64,000 nucleotides of DNA from positions 5,474,501 to 5,538,500 of the forward strand of contig NZ_CP136051.1 of the NCBI RefSeq assembly GCF_032999765.1, read 5' to 3'. The stretch's first letter is position 1; each line of letters opens with the position of its first letter. Positions 25,914 through 34,661 of this stretch are shown here, in pieces. The notes under the pieces were generated by a model. The model was not told the DNA's origin. It ran no database searches and was given only the letters and a program-made list of their open reading frames with translations. Made by a program: the position numbers and the translations under genes. The stretch comes from Imperialibacter roseus (GTDB lineage: Bacteria; Bacteroidota; Bacteroidia; Cytophagales; Cyclobacteriaceae).

Positions 25914-26480
25914 ATGAAAACACCCTTGAAATTTCTAGCCTTTGGCCTGATCACGCTCGTCGTGGCGAGCTGTTCGACGCCAACCAATAAGACCGAAGAG
26001 GCCGGTGCAGTAGCTGACGCAACGCCAAAAGGACAAGCTTCAGTGGTCGACGATGAATCTGCCAAGAACATCCTGCAAGTAGCCGCTTCATCGCCCGACC
26101 ATACCACACTTGTGGCGGCTGTCACCGCTGCTCAAATAGAGCATGTGCTGGTTAACGCAGGCCCACTTACCGTTTTTGCCCCCAATAATGCTGCCTTTGA
26201 AAAATTGCCAGCCGGGACTGTCGAAAATCTGCTAAAACCAGAGAACAAAGCACAGTTGGCTACGATTCTGACGAGGCACGCAGCACCAGGTTCCTACGAT
26301 GTGGCAGCGCTGAAAAAAATGGTAGCGAAAGGCCGCACGCTGTACATGGCCACCGGAGATTATCTTGAAGTAACCGTGGATGGAGACGACGTGCTGATCA
26401 ACGGGTGTAAAATCATTGGAACAATAAATACATCAAACGGAATAATCAATGTGGTGGATCAGGTGATCCTGCCAAAATAA
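25914..26480 (+). CDS. Fasciclin (FAS1) domain lipoprotein in the nos operon
   Basis: A 188-residue lipoprotein (VVAS-C20) with one FAS1 domain (about 50-188). H1 and H2 motifs are visible: GPLTVFAPNNAAFEKLPAGT and, at the C-terminus, NGIINVVDQVILPK. FAS1 domains usually mediate adhesion or protein contacts. Here the gene is 7 nt after the cytochrome and 3 nt before nosZ, so it must be co-expressed with them; a role in the outer or periplasmic N2O reductase assembly is possible but unproven. The frame is open upstream to 25800, but ATG 25914 opens the signal peptide. Confidence 0.9.
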   Translation: MKTPLKFLAFGLITLVVASCSTPTNKTEEAGAVADATPKGQASVVDDESAKNILQVAASSPDHTTLVAAVTAAQIEHVLVNAGPLTVFAPNNAAFEKLPAGTVENLLKPENKAQLATILTRHAAPGSYDVAALKKMVAKGRTLYMATGDYLEVTVDGDDVLINGCKIIGTINTSNGIINVVDQVILPK

Positions 26481-26483
26481 CCT

Positions 26484-28454
26484 ATGAACGTAAAAACTAT
26501 GAAAAAGCAACATATTATAAATAAGCTGTTTGCTCTGGTCGTTTTGGCCGGGGTTGTTACTTCGTGTGGCAGCAGCGAGAATTCAAAAGGAGCGCTGGGC
26601 AGCGACGTTGCCTCTCAGGCATATGTCACGCCAGGCGAACACGATGACTTTTACGCCTTTATGTCAGGCGGGTTCAGTGGACAAATATCCGTTTACGGCT
26701 TGCCTTCGGGCCGTTTGTTCAGGGTGATCCCGGTGTTTTCGCAGGATCCTGAAAAAGGATATGGCTACAACGAGGAAACCAAACCTATGCTCGAAACTTC
26801 GTTTGGCTTTGTGCCCTGGGATGATGCTCACCACCCCGAGCTATCTCAAACTAACGGTGTTCCCGATGGCCGGTGGATCTTTATCAACGGCAACAACACA
26901 CCACGTATCGCACGAATTGATCTTAAAACATTCGAAACCGCCGAGATCATAGAGATACCGAACAGCGGTGGTAACCACAGTTCTCCATTCACAACAGAGA
27001 ACTCAGAATATATTGTGGCCGGCACCCGATTCAGTGTGCCTTTTCCCCAGAAAGACGTAGCCATCGACACCTACAAAGAAAACTTCAAAGGCACCCTCAG
27101 CTTTATCAGTGTAGCCGAAGATGGTGACATGGACGTGGCCTTTCAAGTGCTGCTGCCTGGCTATGACTACGACCTTGCTCATGCGGGCAAAGGCAAGTCA
27201 CATGGCTGGATGTTCTTCACTTCCTATAACACGGAAGAGGAGCATACACTTTTGGAAGTCAACGCTTCACAAAGAGACAAGGACTATATAGCCGCTATCA
27301 ACTGGAAAAAAGCTGAAGAGTATATGGCTCAGGGCAAATTTAAAGAAATGCCTGCCAGCTATGTGGATAACCACTATGACGAAAGCAAGCAAATGGCCTT
27401 CTCAGAAACAAGGAACACTGTAAAAGTGCTGATCCCTTCAGAGTGCCCTGGCCTGGTGTATTTCCTTCCCACGCCAAAATCACCACACGGTGTAGACGTT
27501 GACCCCACCGGAGAATTCATCGTAGGCAATGGCAAGCTTTCCAGCGACATGAGTATTCACTCGTTTGATAAAATGATCAAGGCGATTGAAGGTGAGAAAT
27601 TCGAAACTACTATCGACGGCATTCCCATCCTTCAGTACGAAGAAGTGTTGAGCGGCATTGTGGCTCAACCAGGTCTGGGGCCATTACACACCGAGTTCGA
27701 CGGAAAAGGCAACGCCTATACATCGTTTTTTATCTCATCGGAGATTGTAAAGTGGAACCTGGAAACAAAGGAAGTGCTTGACAGAGTGCCAGCCTACTAC
27801 TCTATCGGTCACTTGATGATCCCCGGTGGCGACTCCAAAAAGCCCTGGGGAAAATATGTGGTGGCTCTTAACAAGATCACAAAAGACCGGTTTCTGCCCA
27901 CTGGCCCTGAGTTGACACAATCAGCTCAACTTTACGATATCTCGGGCGAAAAGATGAAACTGATTCTTGATTTCCCAACGATTGGCGAGCCGCACTATGC
28001 GCAAGGCATCGCCGCCGAGCTCATTGCACCCAATTCGCTGAAGTACTATAAGCTGGAAGACAATAACCACCCCCACGCTATGAAGTCACCCAACGACTCA
28101 CGTATAGTGAGAGACGGAAATGTGGTTCGGGTGTATATGGGTGCTATCAGAAGTCACTTTACTGTTGACAACCTGGAAGGGATCAAAGTAGGTGACAAGG
28201 TCTACTTCCACGTGACCAACCTTGAGCAAGACTGGGACGTCCCTCACGGCTTTAGCGTGATGGGTGCCAATAATGCAGAATTGTTGATCATGCCCGGCCA
28301 AACCGAGACCCTACTCTGGGAACCACAACGGGAAGGGGTTTACCCTTTCTACTGCACCGACTTCTGTTCCGCCCTTCACCAGGAGATGCAGGGCTATGCC
28401 CGGGTATCGGCCAAAGGCGCCACCACCGAGCTCAAGTGGAGCTTAGACGAATAA
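26484..28454 (+). CDS. nosZ: Nitrous oxide reductase, clade II, lipoprotein form
   Basis: A 656-residue copper enzyme that reduces N2O to N2. It has a Sec lipoprotein signal (VVTS-C28) and no twin-arginine motif, the mark of clade II NosZ in Bacteroidota. The seven-bladed propeller holds the CuZ histidines (seen in DDAHHPEL, GNHSSPF, AHAGKGKSHGW, SPHGVDV, PLHTEFDGKGNAYTSFFIS, EPHYAQ, NHPHAMKSP). The C-terminal cupredoxin has the CuA ligands H588 (VPHGF), C624, C628, H632 and M635 (CTDFCSALHQEM), all intact. A second ATG at 26499 is possible. It is flanked by cytochrome and FAS1 genes upstream and nosL-D-F-Y downstream. Confidence 0.97.
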   Translation: MNVKTMKKQHIINKLFALVVLAGVVTSCGSSENSKGALGSDVASQAYVTPGEHDDFYAFMSGGFSGQISVYGLPSGRLFRVIPVFSQDPEKGYGYNEETKPMLETSFGFVPWDDAHHPELSQTNGVPDGRWIFINGNNTPRIARIDLKTFETAEIIEIPNSGGNHSSPFTTENSEYIVAGTRFSVPFPQKDVAIDTYKENFKGTLSFISVAEDGDMDVAFQVLLPGYDYDLAHAGKGKSHGWMFFTSYNTEEEHTLLEVNASQRDKDYIAAINWKKAEEYMAQGKFKEMPASYVDNHYDESKQMAFSETRNTVKVLIPSECPGLVYFLPTPKSPHGVDVDPTGEFIVGNGKLSSDMSIHSFDKMIKAIEGEKFETTIDGIPILQYEEVLSGIVAQPGLGPLHTEFDGKGNAYTSFFISSEIVKWNLETKEVLDRVPAYYSIGHLMIPGGDSKKPWGKYVVALNKITKDRFLPTGPELTQSAQLYDISGEKMKLILDFPTIGEPHYAQGIAAELIAPNSLKYYKLEDNNHPHAMKSPNDSRIVRDGNVVRVYMGAIRSHFTVDNLEGIKVGDKVYFHVTNLEQDWDVPHGFSVMGANNAELLIMPGQTETLLWEPQREGVYPFYCTDFCSALHQEMQGYARVSAKGATTELKWSLDE

Positions 28455-28469
28455 ACTCATACCTTTTCG

Positions 28470-28500
28470 GTCGTTCTTCCTGATTCACAGGAAGAGCGAC
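28470..28500. promoter_or_regulatory. Intercistronic hairpin between nosZ and the nosL fusion
   Basis: GTCGTTCTTCCTG (28470-28482) pairs with CAGGAAGAGCGAC (28488-28500) over 13 bp with one G-U pair and a 5-nt ATTCA loop. No T run follows (TGCGAGGGTTAACCCC), so it is not a standard terminator. It may protect the nosZ message or lower read-through into the maturation genes. A perfect palindrome GGGTTAACCC follows at 28506-28515. Confidence 0.55.
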
Positions 28501-28524
28501 TGCGAGGGTTAACCCCTTTCGATT

Positions 28525-29580
28525 ATGAAAGTTAAATTCAATTACCTTTTCTTGCTGGCCATACTTTTGCCGCTTGCATTGTTTGCTTTTCCGCTATGGA
28601 AAATCACGCTACAAGCTCCCCAATACCCTGACGGTATTTCTATGTATATCTGGATCAATCAGATAACAGGGGACTCGCCCAGCACATTGCAAAATATCAA
28701 CATCCTCAACCACTACGTGGGCATGCAATTCATCGTACCCGACTCAATTCCTGAGCTGAAATATTTCCCCTGGATTGTAGGTGGCATGTCGCTTTTGGGG
28801 CTGCTGTTCTTCCAGATAAAAAAGAAATCACTCTACCTCACCTGGGCCATGATTATGATTGTCCTTGGAGGCCTCGGTGTCTACGACTTCTACCTCTGGG
28901 AATACGACTATGGGCACAATCTCAGCCCTAAGGCACCCATCAAAGTACCCGGCATGGCTTATCAGCCACCTGTAATTGGCTCGAAAATGCTGCTGAATTT
29001 TAAGGCTGACTCCTGGCCGTCAACAGGTGGCTACTTCCTTGGAGCAGGCATAGCACTTGCTCTCCTGGCATTTTGGCTTGAGAAGAAGAAAGCTAGCAAA
29101 ACAGCAGTGCTTGAAAAGGCCATGGCAATGATCGCTCTTATAACCATTTTTGGCCTCACGTCCTGCTCGATAACTCCACGCCCCCTTGCTCTGGGCAGCG
29201 ACCATTGTCATCATTGCAAAATGAAGATCGTACAGCCACAATATGGAGCTGAGCTGGTTTCCAGCACTGGCAAAATCTATACCTTCGACGCTGTGGAGTG
29301 CCTTGTGCAATATGCAGACGAAAACAAGATAAGTGCTGAGAATATAGCCTTTGAAATGGTGGTGCCCTACGACCAGCCAGGCACACTTATGGATGCGGCC
29401 AAATGCGTTTTCATCAGAAGTGCCAAGCTACCAAGCCCTATGGGCATGTACATCACAGCGTTGAGCTCCAAGTCCAAAATTGAGCCCATTATTGACGGAT
29501 ACGATGGAGAAATATATACTTGGGAGAAACTTCAATCAGGCATAGACAACCTGCCTGGCATTACCGCCCAGCTCCCATGA
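28525..29580 (+). CDS. nosL: Membrane domain fused to NosL copper-chaperone lipoprotein
   Basis: A 351-residue fusion. The N-terminal part has helices at about 7-24, 83-99, 104-121 and 169-185, with loops outside between them. A second signal-like helix 199-213 ends in an internal lipobox LTS-C214, after which a complete NosL domain follows (215-351) with the copper-binding DHC228HHC231KM. NosL delivers Cu(I) for the CuZ site of NosZ. The N-terminal part looks like the separate small membrane protein found near nosL in related clusters; function unknown. The stop overlaps the nosD start (ATGA). Confidence 0.9.
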   Translation: MKVKFNYLFLLAILLPLALFAFPLWKITLQAPQYPDGISMYIWINQITGDSPSTLQNINILNHYVGMQFIVPDSIPELKYFPWIVGGMSLLGLLFFQIKKKSLYLTWAMIMIVLGGLGVYDFYLWEYDYGHNLSPKAPIKVPGMAYQPPVIGSKMLLNFKADSWPSTGGYFLGAGIALALLAFWLEKKKASKTAVLEKAMAMIALITIFGLTSCSITPRPLALGSDHCHHCKMKIVQPQYGAELVSSTGKIYTFDAVECLVQYADENKISAENIAFEMVVPYDQPGTLMDAAKCVFIRSAKLPSPMGMYITALSSKSKIEPIIDGYDGEIYTWEKLQSGIDNLPGITAQLP

Positions 29581-30842
29581 GGTTTCCTAGTCGTTTCATC
29601 ATCCCATTTTTAGTTATCGCCACCTTTCAGGCCTTGGGTGCAGTGCCCGACACCCTGGAGGTGGGAAAAAAATACGCTTCAATCAAGCAGGCGCTGGCCG
29701 CAGCAGCATCAGGAGACGTAATAAAGGTGTTTCCTGGTGTGTACTTTGAAAACGAGGTGATCATTGACAAGCCATGCACCCTGTTGGGTGTGGGCTACCC
29801 CATTCTTGATGCCGGTCTTAAGAACGATGCGATCATTATCAGGGCGGATTCCGTCAGTATCATAGGCTTTCATATCCGAAACGTGGCCACCAACTATGTG
29901 AGAGACCTGGCGGCCATTCACGTGGAAGAAGCCCGGCACTTCAACATTCAGGACAACAAACTTGAAAACACCTTCTTTGGTATTTACCTGCAAAAGAGTC
30001 GGGACGGCAGGGTCGCCGGAAACTCCATCATCGGGCAGGCAGTGGTTGAAGCCAGCTCAGGCAATGCCATCCACCTTTGGTATTGCAAAAATGTAGACGT
30101 AAGTAACAACGAAGCCCGCCACCACAGGGATGGTATCTATCTGGAGTTTTCCGATAGCATCCGTATAGTGCGCAATGTGAGCCAGGACAACCTGCGGTAT
30201 GGCCTCCACTTTATGTTCTCAAATTACAATGATTACCTCGAAAACACCTTTCAGTCTAACGGTGCCGGAGTAGCGGTTATGTTTTCCTCTCAGATTGTGA
30301 TGAAGCGAAACAGGTTTATCGACAATTGGGGCAGTGCTTCTTATGGCATACTGCTCAAGGAAATTAAAGACGGGCTGATCAGCAACAACCTTTTTCAGGG
30401 CAACACCATCGGTATCTATGGAGAAAGCTCTGACAGAATGACCATCAGCCAAAACGATTTTACTGAGAACGGATATGCACTGCGAATACTCGGGAGCTGC
30501 AGAGACAACATTATTACCGAGAACAATTTTATAGACAATACCTTTGACGTAGGCACCAACGCCACCAGACAGTACAACCAATACACAAGAAACTACTGGT
30601 CGGAGTATACTGGTTACGACCTCGACAAAAATGGCGTGGGCGATGTGCCCTACCGGCCTGTGAAGCTTTTCTCTTTTGTAGTAGAAAAGGTGCCACAAGC
30701 CATTGTGCTCCTTCGAAGTCTTTTTGTTGATCTCATGAATTTCACTGAAAAAGTGACGCCGGTGTTCACGCCGCAAAACCTGTTCGACGATCAGCCACTT
30801 ATGAAACCTCATCCCCATGATCAATATTCAACATCTTCATAA
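29577..30842 (+). CDS. nosD: Periplasmic copper-processing protein NosD
   Basis: A 421-residue exported protein with a signal peptide (ending FQALGAVPD). The body is a right-handed parallel beta-helix of the CASH/NosD family: repeats such as NAIHLWYCKNVDVSNNEA, HRDGIYLEFSDSIRIVRN and GIYGESSDRMTISQNDFTE. The C-terminal NYWSEYTGYDLDKNGVGDVPYRP is the typical NosD end. NosD works with NosF/NosY in maturing CuZ, probably supplying sulfide or copper. ATG 29577 overlaps the nosL stop; the frame is open to 29520 but lies within nosL. Confidence 0.95.
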   Translation: MRFPSRFIIPFLVIATFQALGAVPDTLEVGKKYASIKQALAAAASGDVIKVFPGVYFENEVIIDKPCTLLGVGYPILDAGLKNDAIIIRADSVSIIGFHIRNVATNYVRDLAAIHVEEARHFNIQDNKLENTFFGIYLQKSRDGRVAGNSIIGQAVVEASSGNAIHLWYCKNVDVSNNEARHHRDGIYLEFSDSIRIVRNVSQDNLRYGLHFMFSNYNDYLENTFQSNGAGVAVMFSSQIVMKRNRFIDNWGSASYGILLKEIKDGLISNNLFQGNTIGIYGESSDRMTISQNDFTENGYALRILGSCRDNIITENNFIDNTFDVGTNATRQYNQYTRNYWSEYTGYDLDKNGVGDVPYRPVKLFSFVVEKVPQAIVLLRSLFVDLMNFTEKVTPVFTPQNLFDDQPLMKPHPHDQYSTSS

Positions 30843-31542
30843 GTCCTTTGGCAAACTGGAAGTGCTGAAGGACGTCCAACTGGAAATTCTTCCCGGAAAG
30901 GTAACCGCTGTGTTAGGACCCAACGGCTCTGGAAAAACCACCCTGATGAAAAGCATTCTGGGTATGACCCTACCTGATAAAGGAACTATCGAGGTAAGAG
31001 GCGAGCCTACCCGCCATGCATGGAACTACAGGAAACACCTGAGCTATGTGCCACAAATTGCACAGTTTCCCTCTAACCTCACAGTGCAGGAGCTGCTACA
31101 AATGATCAAAGAAGTGCGGCAGGAGCCCGCCAACGAGGGTTCCTTGGTCGACCGGCTTTCTCTTCAGCAGTTTCTCGACAAAAAGCTCGGGACGCTCAGT
31201 GGTGGCACCCGGCAAAAAGTGAACCTGGTACTTGCCCTCATGTTCGATGCGCCCATTGTGCTGATGGACGAGCCTACTGCGGGGCTTGACCCCGTAGCGT
31301 TGCTGGCACTGAAGCGACTGATACAGGACATGCGCAAGGCAGGAAAGTGCATCTTGGTCACCACGCATATCATGCCACTCGTGGAAGAACTGGCTGACGA
31401 AATCGTGTTCCTGCTAGATGGCAAGGTGTACTTCCAGGGAAGCCTGAGCGAGCTGTTTTCACTTACTGAAAAGAACACACTGGAAGAAGCCATCGCTCAT
31501 TTTCTCATTCAACGGAAGGACAGAACGTCCGTCAACGCTTAA
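30817..31542 (+). CDS. nosF: ABC transporter ATP-binding protein NosF
   Basis: A 241-residue ABC ATPase: Walker A GPNGSGKTT (about 33-41), Q-loop SYVPQ, signature LSGGTRQKVNL, Walker B IVLMDEP with the D-loop TAGLD, and switch His in TTHIMP. It powers the NosDFY complex. It overlaps the nosD end by 26 nt, an arrangement that couples translation. Confidence 0.95.
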   Translation: MINIQHLHKSFGKLEVLKDVQLEILPGKVTAVLGPNGSGKTTLMKSILGMTLPDKGTIEVRGEPTRHAWNYRKHLSYVPQIAQFPSNLTVQELLQMIKEVRQEPANEGSLVDRLSLQQFLDKKLGTLSGGTRQKVNLVLALMFDAPIVLMDEPTAGLDPVALLALKRLIQDMRKAGKCILVTTHIMPLVEELADEIVFLLDGKVYFQGSLSELFSLTEKNTLEEAIAHFLIQRKDRTSVNA

Positions 31543-31553
31543 TAAAAATCGCC

Positions 31554-32336
31554 ATGTGGAAAATATTCAAATACAGCTTTTTTGACCTCCTGCGCAGCCG
31601 GTGGACCTACTTCTATTTCCTGTTTTTTATGATTGTTACCGCTGGTCTCCTGCATTTAAGCGGGCAGGTGGCAGCAGCCATTACGAGCCTGCTCAATATT
31701 GTGGTGGTGCTTATTCCACTCATCAGTACATTGTACGGTATCGTCTACTTTTACAACTCCTCAGAATTTACCGAGCTGCTTCTTGCCCAACCTGTAAGGC
31801 GACGCTCGATTTTCCTGGGACAGTACCTGGGCCTATTCACGTCGCTCGCCGCCAGCTTCCTGCTTGGTATTTTGATTCCAGCCATATTTCTGGGCCACTT
31901 TGAGGTCAGGCTCTGGCTTGATTTGTTCTACCTGCTTGGCATCGGAACGCTGCTCACAGCCATATTTACGGCCATCGCCTTTCTCATTGCCCTCAGGCAA
32001 ACCAATCGCATGAAAGGATTTGCCATAGCCATCCTTACCTGGTTGTTCCTGGCCGTGCTGTACGACGGTCTGTTTATTATCTTTCTGCTCTTTTTTGAAG
32101 ACTATCCACTGGAAAAATTCTCCCTGATCGCTACCGTGCTCAATCCAATCGACCTGTCACGAACCTCCCTGCTGCTGAAATTGGATATGGCAGCGCTGAT
32201 GGGGTATACCGGAGCAGTATTCAATAAGTTTTTCGGCACGTCCATGGGTATGCTGGTATCCATCTCAGCACTGGTTCTGTGGGTAGTGGGCCCTTTGCTT
32301 GGTTTTCTGAGAGTGGCTGCCCGCAAAGACTTCTAG
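31554..32336 (+). CDS. nosY: ABC transporter permease NosY
   Basis: A 260-residue inner membrane permease of the ABC-2 type with six helices, starting MWKIFKYSFFDLLRSRWTYF as in NosY/YfkA proteins and containing FTELLLAQPVRRRSIFLGQ in the first cytoplasmic loop. It pairs with NosF. The stop TAG is one base before the next gene. Confidence 0.93.
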   Translation: MWKIFKYSFFDLLRSRWTYFYFLFFMIVTAGLLHLSGQVAAAITSLLNIVVVLIPLISTLYGIVYFYNSSEFTELLLAQPVRRRSIFLGQYLGLFTSLAASFLLGILIPAIFLGHFEVRLWLDLFYLLGIGTLLTAIFTAIAFLIALRQTNRMKGFAIAILTWLFLAVLYDGLFIIFLLFFEDYPLEKFSLIATVLNPIDLSRTSLLLKLDMAALMGYTGAVFNKFFGTSMGMLVSISALVLWVVGPLLGFLRVAARKDF

Positions 32337-32337
32337 T

Positions 32338-33399
32338 ATGAAATCAAAGCTCCCCTTCTTTGCGTTGGCGCTTATCGGGCTGCTGTCGGGAATTTGGGCT
32401 GGCTTAATCAGAATCGGCTTCAACCTGCCTGCTGTTGACCTGGCGACACTACACGGGCCGCTCATGGTGGGTGGCTTTGTGGGCACCCTGATTGGGGTAG
32501 AAAGAAGTCTGCTCACCGGCAATGGCAAATGGTGGCTCATTCCTGCGTTCTCGGGTGCGGCGGTCATTGCCTGGCTCCTCGGCTTTCAGCAGGTGGCTCC
32601 CTATTGCCTGGTGGCTGCTTCCGCATTGCTGGTTTTGCTGCAGGCTATTCACCTGCTGTCGTCCCGGCTCACGTGGGTCAGTATTGTCCAGCTTTGCGGT
32701 GCCCTGTGCTTTGCCGGTGGCAATATTCGCTTGTTGTACAATCCGCTAATGCCTGCTATCATCCCTTTCTGGATGGGCTTTGTACTTTGCTTCATCTTGG
32801 CCACCCGGCTCTCGGAAAACTCAGCAAAAAACATGTTCACGGGAAGCGTGATCAAGTTGGGGCTGATCCTGTTTATTGCCAGCCTGATGATTCCATTTCA
32901 CCTTGGTGGCTACTATCTCACGGGAGCAGGTCTGATTTTAATTGCATCTGGCATGTTTTTCATCGAGATCCAAACAGATCAGGGCATGGGCTGGAGCTAC
33001 GAAAAGTATTCGTTCATTGCCATCATGCTAGGCTGGTTTTGGCTGCTCACATCCGGCGTTGGTGTTATTCTGTGGAAGGAGCACATTTACGGCTACGATG
33101 CCACCACGCATTCGTTCTTTGTCGGCTTCCTTTTCTCCATGGTATTTATTCATGCCCTGGCCAAGGCTTCCTACCTTGCAGGCCTGGGCGCCCCTCCTTT
33201 TCACCCAGTGCTTTTTGTCTGGCTTATCCTCCTGTCTGCCTCTCTGTTGCTAAGGGTCTTCGCAGTCGATATTCTGCTTCTCACGACCGTAAAAAAATGG
33301 AGTGGTCTGCTCAATGCCATTAGCATACTGGGTTTTCTGTTGACCCTTATTAGTTTTACATTGATCAGAAAATATCGTTCTGCTCATGAGTCGGTTTGA
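32338..33399 (+). CDS. Polytopic membrane protein, NnrS-like
   Basis: A 353-residue protein with about ten to eleven transmembrane helices. Histidines occur within or next to helices: TLHGPLMVGGFVGTLIGVER, AIHLLSS, IPFHLGGYYL and TTHSFFVGFLFSMVFIHALAK. This set resembles the heme-copper NnrS proteins that protect against NO during denitrification. It starts 1 nt after nosY and overlaps the next gene by 14 nt. The assignment rests on topology, histidines and context, not on a decisive motif. Confidence 0.6.
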   Translation: MKSKLPFFALALIGLLSGIWAGLIRIGFNLPAVDLATLHGPLMVGGFVGTLIGVERSLLTGNGKWWLIPAFSGAAVIAWLLGFQQVAPYCLVAASALLVLLQAIHLLSSRLTWVSIVQLCGALCFAGGNIRLLYNPLMPAIIPFWMGFVLCFILATRLSENSAKNMFTGSVIKLGLILFIASLMIPFHLGGYYLTGAGLILIASGMFFIEIQTDQGMGWSYEKYSFIAIMLGWFWLLTSGVGVILWKEHIYGYDATTHSFFVGFLFSMVFIHALAKASYLAGLGAPPFHPVLFVWLILLSASLLLRVFAVDILLLTTVKKWSGLLNAISILGFLLTLISFTLIRKYRSAHESV

Positions 33400-34609
33400 T
33401 CCTGGCAAGTTTGCCCGTTTCCCTTTACTATATCTCGTCGCCTTATCCGCCCTTGGGCTGCTACTTCGCTGGCAAATGGTAAGCCCGCTGCCCATCAACT
33501 ACAGGTATTTTGTGCATGCCCACTCCCACACTGCCTTCATGGGGTGGGTATACAATGCGCTGTTTCTTCTCATGCTCCAACATTTTGTGGCCAAAGAAAA
33601 CAATGGCAAACTGTTCCGGGGCTGCTTTATCGCCCTGCAGATAGGCGTGCTGGGCATGCTGGGCAGCTTTCCCTTTCAGGGCTATGGCCCCGTGGCAATT
33701 GCCTTCAGCACGCTCCACATGGCAGTGACCATCGCCATTGCCGTATCAATATTCAAAGTGATAAGGGACGATAGCAGCCTTGCAGCAAGCTTTTTGCGCT
33801 GGGCACTGGTGTATGAGCTTATTTCGGGTGTCGGGCCACTGATGCTGGGCCCGCTTTCGGCCATGGGCTTAAAAGACAGCTCGTTCTACTCACTATCCAT
33901 CTACTTTTTTATGCACTTCCAGTTCAATGGCTGGTTTGTGCTTGCCTGCCTGGCCATGCTATTCAGGCTGCTGGAAAGAAGCGGCTGGAGCCTTGCCGAC
34001 ACTGAGAGGAAATGGCTCAAATACACCCTGCTGTACACTGTTGGGCCAGCCTATGTCATGAGCGCCTTGTGGACCGATCTGGGCGACTGGAAATATCTGT
34101 TGGCGATGGCTACCGGTGTCTTACAAATAGTCGGTGTCCTGCTATTGCTTAGGTTTGTTTGGAAGCACCTGAAGCAAAATTTACCAGTGCCCTGGGCCAG
34201 AAAGTGCCTTCAGTTAGGCATTACGCTACTCACCGTGAAATACTTTTTGCAACTGGCAGGCAGCATTCCCGGTATCGATAGCTGGGTGATGGCAAACAAT
34301 GGGATCATCATTGCCTTTATCCACTTGATTTTTATTGGCGTGGTTAGCTTTATGCTGCTGGGATTCTACATTTTAGGGGGCTGGTTGCACCTCAATGCCA
34401 TGTCAAAAACCGGAATATTGGTCTTCTTTGGTGGTTTTGCCATCACCGAAATAGCACTTGCTGCACTACCTTCTTTTTCGTTGGTGGGGCTTTCTGCTCA
34501 TTTTTCCTATTTTGAAACACTGGTGGTGGCAGCCGCCATGCTGTTGATCGGCAGTGTGTTAATGGCATTGGAAGTCAAACGGTTACAGGCTCAGCAGGCA
34601 ATATTTTAA
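33386..34609 (+). CDS. Polytopic membrane protein, heme-copper oxidase subunit I-like
   Basis: A 407-residue protein with about 12 helices. Conserved-looking histidines at helix ends are VHAHSHTAFMGWVYNALF, TLHMAVT, FFMHFQFNGWF and FIHLIFIGVVSF, a layout like the heme ligands of heme-copper oxidases and NorB but without the full HPxVY/HH copper site. Annotations of similar Bacteroidota proteins often read cytochrome oxidase subunit I-like. Last gene of the nos operon; it may bind heme and work with the NnrS-like partner in NO or N2O metabolism. Confidence 0.6.
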   Translation: MSRFDPGKFARFPLLYLVALSALGLLLRWQMVSPLPINYRYFVHAHSHTAFMGWVYNALFLLMLQHFVAKENNGKLFRGCFIALQIGVLGMLGSFPFQGYGPVAIAFSTLHMAVTIAIAVSIFKVIRDDSSLAASFLRWALVYELISGVGPLMLGPLSAMGLKDSSFYSLSIYFFMHFQFNGWFVLACLAMLFRLLERSGWSLADTERKWLKYTLLYTVGPAYVMSALWTDLGDWKYLLAMATGVLQIVGVLLLLRFVWKHLKQNLPVPWARKCLQLGITLLTVKYFLQLAGSIPGIDSWVMANNGIIIAFIHLIFIGVVSFMLLGFYILGGWLHLNAMSKTGILVFFGGFAITEIALAALPSFSLVGLSAHFSYFETLVVAAAMLLIGSVLMALEVKRLQAQQAIF

Positions 34610-34661
34610 AAGTTGCCTGGTAGCAGCTGAATAAAATGTGTGAAAAATTTCACTCAGAATA

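Noticed and set aside
30219-30824. 201-codon minus-strand frame opposite nosD
   Set aside because: It lies wholly inside a clear NosD gene with beta-helix repeats and has no domain of its own.
32529-33323. 264-codon second frame inside the NnrS-like gene
   Set aside because: Same-strand alternate frame, Cys/His/Arg-rich as expected for a frame shift of a membrane gene, no start context; the other frame has proper transmembrane helices.
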